Shown in pieces: positions 7,152-15,549 of a stretch of DNA of 15,579 bases. The translations under genes were made by a program, and so were the position numbers. The DNA is taken from assembly GCA_024405255.1 (NCBI GenBank), contig JAKSOY010000096.1, positions 1 to 15,579 on the forward strand. The letters run 5' to 3'. Numbering within the stretch: position 1 is the stretch's first letter; each line of letters opens with the position of its first letter. The notes beneath the pieces were generated by a model that saw only the letters and a list, made by a program, of their open reading frames with translations, had not been told where the DNA came from and made no database searches. The stretch comes from Kiritimatiellia bacterium. GTDB taxonomy: Bacteria > Verrucomicrobiota > Kiritimatiellia > RFP12 > UBA1067.

Positions 7152-10100
7152 TTAACGAAGCAGGATCAGCACCCCACCACGCAGATAGAGTCCCGTTCCC
7201 TCGACAATGAGGGATTTCGGGGTGGACGTCAACGGCTTGAACTTCAGCTGATTGAGGTTCGCGGGCGGCGTTTCGGCGTCCCATGTGACAACACAGGTGC
7301 CGGACTTCGGTTCGGGATCACGAGGAAGTTTGACGTTGTACACCGCGCCAGCCTCCGTTCCGAGCGGCAGCCAGGTCCATGGCAACGCGCTCACCGCGCC
7401 GAGATCGAGAGTTGCGCCGTTCACGAGCGTCAGATTGTGGACGTACGCCGAAGACGGCGTGTAGCATCCGGAAATGAAGATCTGATGCGTTCCGGCCTTG
7501 CTGGCATTCGCGGCAAGGCTCGATCTTACGGCGAAATTCCGCACCGTGATGTCACCGTCGAGATACAGACAGGCACCACAGGTGATATCCGTATCCTTCC
7601 ACACCATCGCCTGCCCCGAAGGACGGAACCAACCACCCGAGATGATGTTGATCGTGCCGTTGGTGAAGGCGTAGTCCTTGCAGGCGAAATAGTTGCCGCT
7701 TCCGCCTCCGACGTCAACGGTCAGCGTATGCCCGCCAAGGTTGCCGTAATACGGCGGCTTGTTGAAGAGGAGATGATTGCCGCTGCCGGGGATGACGATC
7801 TTCGAATCGGCCGTCAACGTCATAGCGCCGATTGCGCCGTTGTTGTAAGAACTCATACCGGCACCCTTGTTGACGAGCGACGAGGTGAACGTACCGCCAT
7901 TGAGAATCACATGGTGCTGCGCGACTTCGTAAACGCTACGAACGTCGAAGGTTGCATTTGAATTGACCGTCACCGTAGAGCCGCCCGCCCCGAAATCATG
8001 ATAGTAGCACAAGGCATAATTCGTGGCGGTCGTGTCATTATAGGCCTGAAGCGTGCCCCCGTTGATCACCGTACCGCCCGTGTAGGTGTTCTTACCGAGA
8101 ATCGTGAGCGTTCCCTCGCCGTCCTTCACCAACTTGAGCGAGCCCGTGAGCACAAAGTAGTTGCCGTAGTTGCGGTCGGTGCTCATGGCCTTGCCCGCCG
8201 GCAGGAAGATGTGCAGTTCGCCGCCCGCACCCGTGGGGAGCGTATCGGTGATCGACACCCCGGAACCGAAATAGGCGTAGGTTTTCGGATAGATCGTGAG
8301 GCTGTGTCCACGAAGATCGATGCACTGCGCCGAAACGAACTCCGGCAGTCCCGCCCAGTCGCAGTCGTTCGTCAGCACCACGCTGCCGATTGTCAAGGAG
8401 GCACAGCTGAAGAGCGACCCCGTGGGCGCGTTGAACGCGATGTCGCCGTCGAGCGTAACGGCCGTTGCCGTGCCCGGACGTCCATTGGGAATCACGTTTC
8501 CGTTCGCGTCGCGGCATGTCCAGTTCGCCCGGTTCATCACATCTCCGTCGTTTGCCGCACCGGACCATACGGCCGTTTTGGCGACCTTCTCAAGATAGAG
8601 GCCATCGTCGCGCCGGTCAAACATATAGTTTTCCGCCGCCTCTCCGCTGAGTACGAACTGCGAACTCGCCGCCACGGGATCGGTAAAGTCAACCACCTTC
8701 AAACCAAGAGCCAGATCCTCGCGGCCATCCAGAAGCACGTTGATACGCGCATTCTCGGCGAAGGTGACGGTGTTGGCGCCCGTTGTAAAGGCACCGCGAG
8801 TCGTCCAGGTCCCGGTGCGCGTTCTCAAATCGAGCGTGGCGCCGTTCTGCAAGGTGCATCCGTAGTAGTAGTCGGTGTACGGCGTGAAGCATCCGTATAC
8901 ATTCAGTGCGGCGGTACCGCTGTTCTGGTCGCGGTCGCAATTCGCGTAGTAGTCCGTCACATCCGTTGCCGCCGCCACCTTCAGCGCGCTTGAAAGGCGC
9001 AGGTTCGCCGCCCGCAGATTGTTCCCCGTCTCGAGAGCAAGCCAGTTGCCCTGCCCTTCAACGATCAACGTGCCGGCGGACATCTCGGTTCCCTGCAACT
9101 GGAACGACTTCCCCGTCACCCCTTCACCAAAGGCGACCGTGAAGGTATGGTTGTTCAGCTGGATGTTGCCCACCGTATTGGCGCCGCCGAAATAAATCGT
9201 CGCCAGAAGATCGAAGTGGGCATCTCCGGTCAGCGCGAGCGTTCCCCACCCGCCATAGGTATTGATCTTGTTCATGTCGTTGACGGACGACTTGAACGAA
9301 GCACCTTCCTCCAGCCCCAACCGATAGGTAGCCATCGAAACATTGCCGTTCGTCTCGAAGACGGCATTCGTTCCCACGAGAAGCTGCGTTCCGGCAGGTG
9401 TCGTACCAAACGTCTTCATCGCCCACGGCGAGTATTGCGTCGCATTCGAGCTGGGGCTGGGCGGGATGGACACCTGGCCTGCGGCGATGTAGGTGCCGCC
9501 CGAATAGGTCTGCGTTCGCGACGAACAGTAATGCCCCGCACCCTCCTTCACGAATTTGAGCTTGCCGGCGAGGACCACTGTCGTATTGGTCACGGTCACG
9601 CCCTCGGCGAGGTCAAGGTGGAATTCGCCGCCACCGACGGTATCGGTGATAGTCGAGGTGGCCGTACCCTTGAGATCGGCCATATAGAAACGATGTCCGG
9701 CAACGTCGATCGTCACGCCGGCGGGAATCGTCACCGAGCCGAGTCCGCGCCAGTCGCAATCGGCGTCGAGCGAAATGGTGCCCACGAGCGAAAGCGCCTT
9801 GTACGCGAGCGTCTGCCCAACAGGACAGGTGAAGGTCGTGGTACCGGAGACGACCACCGTATGTTCCGCAGTCGGCGCGATGCCAGGCAGATCATCGCCA
9901 TCTGCATCCGTGCAAGACCAGTTCGCGGGATCGTTCACGTTCGAGTGGTCGCCATCGCCCGTCCACACCGCCGTCAGAGGCCTCGCCTCAAGGAACTGCC
10001 CTTCTTCAACCGTCACGCCGGGCACGTTCGGCTGTTCGCAGGTGAAGACGAGCCGTCCCTTGCCCCGCTTGATGATGTTGCTGCCGGCGACAAGCGGCGA

Positions 10101-11720
10101 CGAAATCCTCACGGTCTCTCCTTCGGCAACGAAGATCGTCGGATCGGCAAGTGTGAGTGTGCCCGTACCGAGAATCCGCACGGATTGCGTGAAGAAGAGG
10201 CGCCCAACGCGCGTATCGGCATCAACGGAAACCTCGCCGGCAACGGAAAACGCCGCCGGATTCCCGTCCGCCCACACAGCCTCGGCATCCTGATCCAGCG
10301 TCCACGCGCCCGGCTGGTTCCATGCGCCACTTGCCGCCGTGCGCCGATAGACGAAATCGCTCTCGTCGATCCACGCTTTCCCGTTCGTCCACTTCGCCTG
10401 CAGATAGTCCTGCACCACAGACCGCGAGAAGCTCTCGATCGCCGACGTGCAGACGATGATTTCCGACAGGGCACGGCCACCGCTCCGCGCCGTGAGCGTG
10501 CGGTCGGACGTCAGACGGTTAGCCCGCGCATTGCCGCGCAAAGACATCGTATACTGGTGAAGCCCGAGCGGCCATTCGTCGCTGAACAGCACCGGCTCGC
10601 TGTCAGTGTAGATCTTGGTATCCCCGTTGATGAGGCCATATGCCGATGTTCCGTAAACACCCGCTTCATTGTGGAAATCATAGATCTCACTTCCCACATA
10701 GCCGAGCCAGAACAAGCAGGCGGGTTTAATGTCCATCGCCCAGAAGACCGTACGGATCGTATTGAGGGCCGGGAAGGCGAGATCGATCCTCGACCCAGCC
10801 GCCCCCATCTGAAGAACGGGCACGTCGTTCTGCCAGGCAAACGAGCCCTTGTTGCACCCCGATGGCACCGTACCGTCATACGTCGCGCCGCCGCTGCCGA
10901 GGTTCTTCCAGCCCGTCACGGCGTTGTTCGCGTCGAACGTGAAATAATCCCGGCGCGACGCATCATAGCGCAGTACCGCGTTTGCGAGCACCGTTTCCAA
11001 GGCGATCTTGCGCCACTTGGCAATCAAATGTTTCGTCACGAGTTCGCGTTCGGCATCTCCAAGCACAGCAGGGAAGAGGATCACTTCCGACAGCTGCCGA
11101 CCCGATACGCGCTCGCCGCCGGCCGCGCCCTTGTTACGATCGCGCGAAAGCGAATCGGAGCAGCAGTTCTGCGTGGTCGTGAAACAGATGATCTGGAAGC
11201 CGTCGGCGGGAATCGCTTCGGAGCCGAAATTGACCACCTGCCGTAAACCATTCCACACCTTGCTGATCTTGGCATAGGCCGTTGCGAAGTAGGCCGACCC
11301 ACCACGGTGGAAGTTGTACGCCCCCCCTCCGCCATTGGCGTCGCCCAGCAGGAACGCACCGCCATTCGCCTCGATCTTGATGACCTCGAAGACTGTGCGG
11401 ATGTTGGTGAAACGCGTGTAGGTCATGTCCTTGCCATTGCCATACGCGCCGAAGTCAACTGTGGGCATTCCCCAAGACGAAGGCGCATACACGGGCTTGA
11501 GCGTCGCACTCACCGCATTCGCATACCGCCCATCCCCGGCCTTCGACTGCCACGACGCCAGATTGTTGTTCGCGTCTTTTGACATCGTCGTTTCATCGGC
11601 GGCATCCAGCCAGAACATGGCATTCTGCGAGATGAAATTCACCGCGTCGTCTTCTGCGCGTACCGAGACGACAGAGGCAATCGCGATCAACGTTAAACAA
11701 ACGGACCTTATCGTTTTCAT
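7152..11720 (-). CDS. Giant secreted LamG / autotransporter-associated beta-strand repeat protein
   Basis: The 1522-residue product opens with a signal peptide (MKTIRSVCLTLIAIASVVSVRA). Two homologous LamG-like (concanavalin-fold) domains follow at about 28-237 and 245-445; both contain a DANN...W segment, an NIRTVF or NTIRTVF strand and a final LSE[VI]I...AKW. After a linker come two homologous modules of about 465 residues (580-1045 and 1049-1515). Each starts TAVW[TS]G...ANW[ST]C, then DCDWxGL, a beta-strand-repeat motif (GEGTLTILGKNTYTGGTVIN in the second) and a GCxTP...NGATLDL segment. Such repeats occur in autotransporter passengers and PVC-group surface proteins, but no C-terminal beta-barrel is present; the protein ends LYLRGGVLILLR. 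It is probably exported and displayed or released, perhaps binding glycan for the flanking enzymes. The start has an AAAGGA ribosome site and follows the upstream stop by 17 nt. Architecture is well supported; function is inferred. Confidence 0.87.
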   Translation of the reverse strand: MKTIRSVCLTLIAIASVVSVRAEDDAVNFISQNAMFWLDAADETTMSKDANNNLASWQSKAGDGRYANAVSATLKPVYAPSSWGMPTVDFGAYGNGKDMTYTRFTNIRTVFEVIKIEANGGAFLLGDANGGGGAYNFHRGGSAYFATAYAKISKVWNGLRQVVNFGSEAIPADGFQIICFTTTQNCCSDSLSRDRNKGAAGGERVSGRQLSEVILFPAVLGDAERELVTKHLIAKWRKIALETVLANAVLRYDASRRDYFTFDANNAVTGWKNLGSGGATYDGTVPSGCNKGSFAWQNDVPVLQMGAAGSRIDLAFPALNTIRTVFWAMDIKPACLFWLGYVGSEIYDFHNEAGVYGTSAYGLINGDTKIYTDSEPVLFSDEWPLGLHQYTMSLRGNARANRLTSDRTLTARSGGRALSEIIVCTSAIESFSRSVVQDYLQAKWTNGKAWIDESDFVYRRTAASGAWNQPGAWTLDQDAEAVWADGNPAAFSVAGEVSVDADTRVGRLFFTQSVRILGTGTLTLADPTIFVAEGETVRISSPLVAGSNIIKRGKGRLVFTCEQPNVPGVTVEEGQFLEARPLTAVWTGDGDHSNVNDPANWSCTDADGDDLPGIAPTAEHTVVVSGTTTFTCPVGQTLAYKALSLVGTISLDADCDWRGLGSVTIPAGVTIDVAGHRFYMADLKGTATSTITDTVGGGEFHLDLAEGVTVTNTTVVLAGKLKFVKEGAGHYCSSRTQTYSGGTYIAAGQVSIPPSPSSNATQYSPWAMKTFGTTPAGTQLLVGTNAVFETNGNVSMATYRLGLEEGASFKSSVNDMNKINTYGGWGTLALTGDAHFDLLATIYFGGANTVGNIQLNNHTFTVAFGEGVTGKSFQLQGTEMSAGTLIVEGQGNWLALETGNNLRAANLRLSSALKVAAATDVTDYYANCDRDQNSGTAALNVYGCFTPYTDYYYGCTLQNGATLDLRTRTGTWTTRGAFTTGANTVTFAENARINVLLDGREDLALGLKVVDFTDPVAASSQFVLSGEAAENYMFDRRDDGLYLEKVAKTAVWSGAANDGDVMNRANWTCRDANGNVIPNGRPGTATAVTLDGDIAFNAPTGSLFSCASLTIGSVVLTNDCDWAGLPEFVSAQCIDLRGHSLTIYPKTYAYFGSGVSITDTLPTGAGGELHIFLPAGKAMSTDRNYGNYFVLTGSLKLVKDGEGTLTILGKNTYTGGTVINGGTLQAYNDTTATNYALCYYHDFGAGGSTVTVNSNATFDVRSVYEVAQHHVILNGGTFTSSLVNKGAGMSSYNNGAIGAMTLTADSKIVIPGSGNHLLFNKPPYYGNLGGHTLTVDVGGGSGNYFACKDYAFTNGTINIISGGWFRPSGQAMVWKDTDITCGACLYLDGDITVRNFAVRSSLAANASKAGTHQIFISGCYTPSSAYVHNLTLVNGATLDLGAVSALPWTWLPLGTEAGAVYNVKLPRDPEPKSGTCVVTWDAETPPANLNQLKFKPLTSTPKSLIVEGTGLYLRGGVLILLR

Positions 11721-11737
11721 TTGATTTCCTTTTACTC

Positions 11738-14700
11738 CTATTTGTACTCAAGCTGGATGTAGTCGTAAGCAAGATGTCCGATCAAATCGGTCTTATTGGT
11801 GGGGCGTATCTGAATTTCATTACCCCCCGCATGCAACAAGGCGCGGTCGAACGGAATGGTGTTGACAATGTGCTTGCCATAGGCGTGCGTCCGGATCACC
11901 ATCGAATCGTCATCGCGGTAGTCCAAAGTCGCAACCTTTGTCGTATTGACAAAAACCTCAAAGACACAATTTCGCGAACCGCAGGTCGCCACCGTGAGGA
12001 CGGGATCACCCGGCACAGGACCTGTGACGTCGAAAAGGATTTTCCAGGGATTGACCCGTTCCTCGCCCATCACCGACGACGGCTGCGCATAATTCCAGTC
12101 GTACATCGGTTCGCTTTCGCCCACCTTGTACACGACGTCGTTCGGGAACCGATTGCGGTATTTCATGAACGTTTCCCAATTGTAGCGTTTCTCAGCATTG
12201 TACAACCAAGTTCGGTCGGCTTCACCGATGCGCCAGGCGAGCCGGCCGTTCGAATGGTCCTTGAAGCGAATGGTGCCAACATCCGTCTCGCGGCCCTTGG
12301 TGACAACGATCCCCGTCTTTTCCACCTCTCCCGGATGCCCTTCCTTCCAGACCGTGACACAATAGGTGTCGGCCATGACATGCGGAATGCGCCAGGAACC
12401 ATCTCGGTCGGCTCGCGTCCAGTACTGGTAGCGGCCATTGTTCTGGTTCCAGGTACGGAAACGCTCCCCCTTCTTCCCCTTGGTCTCACCAGGAATATTC
12501 ACGACGACATAGGCGCCTTCAGGCGAAGATCCATCGGACATCTCGACCTTGCCGCGAACGCCGCCGCGGTCGAAATAGTGCGGATCATCCACCCAGGCAT
12601 ACGGCCAACGGGTCTGTTCGTCCGCGAGCTGATTTTTGGCATCTTCCCATTTGTCGAGGAAGGTCGCACCCTTGTTCACATACAACATCATCGGCCCGTA
12701 GAATTTATGGTAGCGACCTGCGGGAACCGGACGTTGCGTCCAGGTGAAGTACTCGCCTTCGTACATAGTGGACATCGTATCGGTGATGGCGCCCATGTCG
12801 TGTTTCAGGAGTTTGACGTAAGACTCATTGGAAATGAACAGCTGCCACAACCCCACCCGCTCGTTCGCCATGCCCAGGATATGGTTCTCAAAATTGAAGA
12901 GGTAGGTTTCATGCTTGGCGTCGACTTCGCCAGACGGCTGGCGGTAGGCCGACTGGTAGATGTCTTTGCGCCCACGTTCCGTATTGACGGGACTGCGGTC
13001 TTTCACCCAGCCGATTGCATACTGGAGCTTGTCGTGCCCGGAGGCATAGTCCCAATCCTGCGAATGCACGCGAAACATCACGCCCGCATATAAATGCTGC
13101 GAAGGCGCACTCGCCGCATCCTTGTCCACGATGGCGTAGAGGTAGAGTCCGCTCGCACCGCGCGGAATACGATAGACGAATTCGAGGCTATACGGGAACG
13201 CCTCCGAGGGGTCGAACTTGTAGAAGTATTCGACAAAGTCGGCGCAGACATTCTTGAGGCCCTGGCTACGCAAACCCGTGTGTTCCCGAATGGCGTTGTT
13301 GGTGATGGGCGACTCCTGGTTCCAGGTCAGGAAGCCGACACCCCTCAACAGATTCTTGTCACTGTCGCAGGTCGTGAGTTTCTTCATGCCGCCGAACGAA
13401 CGCGTATCGCGCGCGTCGAAGGTCACTTCGATGTTGCCGTTGTTGACGACGACCTGTGTGCAGTTCGAGGGGAAACCGTCTCGCACTTCCACGCCGTCGA
13501 CGATCGTTCGAACCGCCTGCGTACTTTCGTTGTAGGGATGGAGTTTCGGAACGACATTCCGTTTCGGCGTACCGCCCAGGCCCCGGATTGCCTGTCCCGC
13601 GCGAAATGCGAGCATGGGGTCGCGCGCGTCGAGAAGGCGCTGGAGCTGAGGAATCGCCCGCAACGCTCGCGTACGCAGTTTGGGATTGCGTCCCTTTCGC
13701 CCCAGCGTGTCGACGGCTCTCACCGCCACCTCCATATCGGAATCGGACAGAGCGGCGATCAAGGCCGTCACCGAAGCGTCGTCGTCCGTCATTTCAAGCA
13801 GGTCTTGGGCCTTGTTGCACAGATGGCGCGTGACGCGCATCGCCTTGCTTTTGAAGGCAAGCGTCCAACTCGACTTCTCCGCAAGATCCTCGCGGTCGAG
13901 CAGATACAGTCCACGCAGCGCAGACAGCCGCACATCCTCGTCTTCATGGGAATCGTTGGCCACGCGGGCGAAATCGGCGGCGGCAAGGCAGTTCAACTTG
14001 CCGCAGAAAAGTTCCATCGCGGCCTTGTCGTAGTTCTTCCAACCATATTCCACCGTGTCGGGAACGAGAAACTCCGAAAGGACACGTGCCGCGCGGATGC
14101 GGACGTCCCTGCACGGATTCGACTTGAATTCGGACAGGAGCGAATTGAAAATCCGAAATGGCGAAACCCCACGCACCCGCATCGCGTCCAAGGCCGCTTC
14201 GCGTGAATAGTAGGAGTCCTGCAGCAGTGCCTCAAGGTCGGCAGTCTCAAGGGGAGCCCCCATCTTATGGGCGTGGAGTTCATAGAGACTTTGCCTGCAC
14301 CCTTTGAGTTCGCATCCCAAGGCGTTGAACAACAACTGCGCGACCAACGCACGGGTCGCCAACTCGCCCCGATGGATGTTCAAGCCGCGGGAAACATACT
14401 TCAGATTGCCGACTTTCAGAAAACCTGCCGGATACCCGCCGTGGCGTCGCGCCTCGTCGGCAAACCCCAGCGCCTCGACGATCCGGGCAACCGCGAATTC
14501 TTCTGCAAGAAGACTCTTGGACTCCGGACGCGGGAGGGACGTCTCGTTTGCAGGATACGGAAAGACCCTGGACAACATCGCCTCAAACGTCGCCACGGTG
14601 ATGGTCTTCTCCGGTCCGAACGTACCGTCAGGAAACCCATCAACCAAGCCAAGCCGATGTAACGTCAGAATCGGAATTTCGGCTGGATGGCCGGTAAAAT

Positions 14701-14842
14701 GCGCCGTCTTTTTCGAATTGGGAGTTCCGGCAATATCTGGGAAAACCGGCGCGACGACCGATGCCGCGAGCGCCCAGGACGTCACCAGGGCAACACATGC
14801 AATCATCGGCGCCGCGCAAGATCTATCCCAAAAGTTTCGCAT
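11738..14842 (-). CDS. SLH-HEAT-rhamnogalacturonan lyase (PL4) fusion, secreted
   Basis: The 1034-residue product has a signal peptide (MRNFWDRSCAAPMIACVALVTSWALAA). Residues 34-95 form an S-layer-homology domain (FPDI... LGLVDGFPDGTFGPEKTIT). About 115-178 is a second, degenerate one (ALGFADEARRHGGYPAGFL ... ATRALVAQLLFNAL). About 210-425 is alpha-helical with HEAT-like repeats. From about 460 it follows PL4 rhamnogalacturonan lyase: catalytic beta-domain with GEVDAK (K643, aligning with the family's essential Lys) and FYGPMMLYVNKG, then the FnIII-like domain (about 758-855; GGVRGKV, YQYWTRADRDGSWRIP) and the CBM-like domain (about 860-1034; GRLAWRIGEADRT, NPWKILFDVTGPV, AYDYIQLEYK). PL4 enzymes cleave the rhamnogalacturonan I backbone by beta-elimination; SLH domains tether proteins to the cell envelope. 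The reading frame extends to 14935, but that extension contains the promoter, so the ATG at 14842 is preferred; no ribosome site is evident. It is first in the operon. Confidence 0.9.
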   Translation of the reverse strand: MRNFWDRSCAAPMIACVALVTSWALAASVVAPVFPDIAGTPNSKKTAHFTGHPAEIPILTLHRLGLVDGFPDGTFGPEKTITVATFEAMLSRVFPYPANETSLPRPESKSLLAEEFAVARIVEALGFADEARRHGGYPAGFLKVGNLKYVSRGLNIHRGELATRALVAQLLFNALGCELKGCRQSLYELHAHKMGAPLETADLEALLQDSYYSREAALDAMRVRGVSPFRIFNSLLSEFKSNPCRDVRIRAARVLSEFLVPDTVEYGWKNYDKAAMELFCGKLNCLAAADFARVANDSHEDEDVRLSALRGLYLLDREDLAEKSSWTLAFKSKAMRVTRHLCNKAQDLLEMTDDDASVTALIAALSDSDMEVAVRAVDTLGRKGRNPKLRTRALRAIPQLQRLLDARDPMLAFRAGQAIRGLGGTPKRNVVPKLHPYNESTQAVRTIVDGVEVRDGFPSNCTQVVVNNGNIEVTFDARDTRSFGGMKKLTTCDSDKNLLRGVGFLTWNQESPITNNAIREHTGLRSQGLKNVCADFVEYFYKFDPSEAFPYSLEFVYRIPRGASGLYLYAIVDKDAASAPSQHLYAGVMFRVHSQDWDYASGHDKLQYAIGWVKDRSPVNTERGRKDIYQSAYRQPSGEVDAKHETYLFNFENHILGMANERVGLWQLFISNESYVKLLKHDMGAITDTMSTMYEGEYFTWTQRPVPAGRYHKFYGPMMLYVNKGATFLDKWEDAKNQLADEQTRWPYAWVDDPHYFDRGGVRGKVEMSDGSSPEGAYVVVNIPGETKGKKGERFRTWNQNNGRYQYWTRADRDGSWRIPHVMADTYCVTVWKEGHPGEVEKTGIVVTKGRETDVGTIRFKDHSNGRLAWRIGEADRTWLYNAEKRYNWETFMKYRNRFPNDVVYKVGESEPMYDWNYAQPSSVMGEERVNPWKILFDVTGPVPGDPVLTVATCGSRNCVFEVFVNTTKVATLDYRDDDSMVIRTHAYGKHIVNTIPFDRALLHAGGNEIQIRPTNKTDLIGHLAYDYIQLEYK

Positions 14843-14867
14843 AATTAAAAGAGGTAAATTCTCGTCC

Positions 14868-14881
14868 GCCCAATTTCGGGC
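14868..14881 (-). promoter_or_regulatory. Short hairpin in the operon 5' leader
   Basis: GCCCGAAATTGGGC on the minus strand can form a 4-5 bp GC stem within the roughly 45-nt leader between the promoter and the PL4-fusion ATG. It is too short to assign a mechanism; a 5'-stabilising stem is the simplest idea. Confidence 0.25.
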
Positions 14882-14891
14882 TTTTGAACAT

Positions 14892-14920
14892 ATAGTATAA
14901 CTATTTTTCCCCACTGTCAA
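14892..14920 (-). promoter_or_regulatory. Sigma70-type promoter of the pectin-degradation operon
   Basis: The minus strand has an exact -35 TTGACA (14920-14915). Its -10 is TACTAT after 17 nt (14897-14892), overlapped by TATACT after 15 nt (14899-14894). The expected start is near 14886, giving a leader of about 45 nt. It is the best promoter in the window and lies inside the longest possible reading of the PL4 gene, which argues for the shorter start. No second comparable promoter is seen down to 3047. Confidence 0.75.
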
Positions 14921-15001
14921 TTCCGAATTGCGCAAATTTTCATTCGCACACCGGCCGATAATCCACCCATCGTAGTCACAACAGACCTAGATGCCACATC
15001 C

Positions 15002-15020
15002 CGTGGGGACTGTCCCCACG
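15002..15020. repeat. Isolated REP-like palindrome (CGTGGGGACTGTCCCCACG)
   Basis: Two perfect 9-bp arms flank a single central T. The GGGGAC-N-GTCCCC core is the same as in the cluster at 1121-1259. It lies 26 nt after the stop of the DUF2007-like gene and upstream of the operon promoter. It could act as a 3'-end hairpin, but no T-run follows on the minus strand. Confidence 0.7.
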
Positions 15021-15045
15021 TGTGTTCTGAGTTGCGACTTGCTTG

Positions 15046-15549
15046 TTAGGGAAGAATCTTGAGGACAGACGCGATGATGGGTTCGGCGCGCTCGACATCG
15101 TCCGGATGAACGTAGATGCTCATCCGGGTGTTCATGCCGGCCCTTCCATACAGCGGCGTTCCAAAGTTCCCCTCGGCAACGGAATCATCATCAACGGCAA
15201 AACGGATTCCCGCGGCTTCCAGCTTCTGACAGATCGAACTCGCTTCGAAAATCAATACATCGGAAGCGACGGGAACGAACTCGACATCGTCGTCCTCCTC
15301 TTCGCCCTCCTCGGTTTCCTCCAGTTCGGGTTCGACGGGTTCCCACTCAACGGGTTCAAGTTCAACCTCCGACACGAAATCCTGTTCGGACGGTTCTTCA
15401 CGTTCAACAGGATCCGGCGTCTGGACCGTTCCACCATCCAGCTCACGGGCCTGCACCCTCTGCGCCACCTCTGTCAGACGTTCAAAGGCCTTCACATAGT
15501 CCGTGATCTCCCCGGAAGGAATCGACGACGAAAGACTCATATCGCTCAT
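15046..15549 (-). CDS. Small protein with acidic linker and DUF2007-like C-terminal domain
   Basis: The 167-residue, presumably cytoplasmic product has three parts. Residues 1-40 are polar and partly helical (ITDYVKAFERLTEVAQRVQA). Residues about 46-90 are extremely acidic with imperfect EPVEWEPVEPELEETEE repeats and an EEEDDD run. Residues 91-167 form a compact domain: VPVASDVLIFEASSICQKLE, AAGIRFAVDDDS, GRAGMNTRMSIYVHPDDVER and AEPIIASVL. This layout (short strand, helix, 'L-x-AAGI' strand, then a strand ending in a PEDxxxA helix) resembles DUF2007, a putative signal-transducing family of unknown function. The start at 15549 has AAGGAG 4 nt upstream; a second ATG at 15540 is possible. The gene may be part of a transcript starting beyond the right edge. 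It is separated from the operon downstream by a palindrome and a fresh promoter. Confidence 0.78.
   Translation of the reverse strand: MSDMSLSSSIPSGEITDYVKAFERLTEVAQRVQARELDGGTVQTPDPVEREEPSEQDFVSEVELEPVEWEPVEPELEETEEGEEEDDDVEFVPVASDVLIFEASSICQKLEAAGIRFAVDDDSVAEGNFGTPLYGRAGMNTRMSIYVHPDDVERAEPIIASVLKILP

Noticed and set aside
9147..11246. Long plus-strand open frame (699 codons) opposite the giant repeat protein
   Set aside because: It is antisense to a gene with clear signal peptide and domain repeats; the product is Arg/His-rich without motifs, as expected from the codon bias of a GC-rich gene.
11774..14206. Plus-strand open frames of 439 and 370 codons opposite the PL4 fusion
   Set aside because: The opposite strand shows continuous PL4 and SLH homology; these frames show none.
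14843..14935. N-terminal extension of the PL4 fusion to an ATG at 14935
   Set aside because: The extension contains the TTGACA/-10 promoter and would bury the signal peptide 31 residues inside the protein.
15002..15020. Intrinsic terminator after the DUF2007-like gene
   Set aside because: The hairpin is strong but no T-run follows on the minus strand, and the same core recurs elsewhere as a repeat family.
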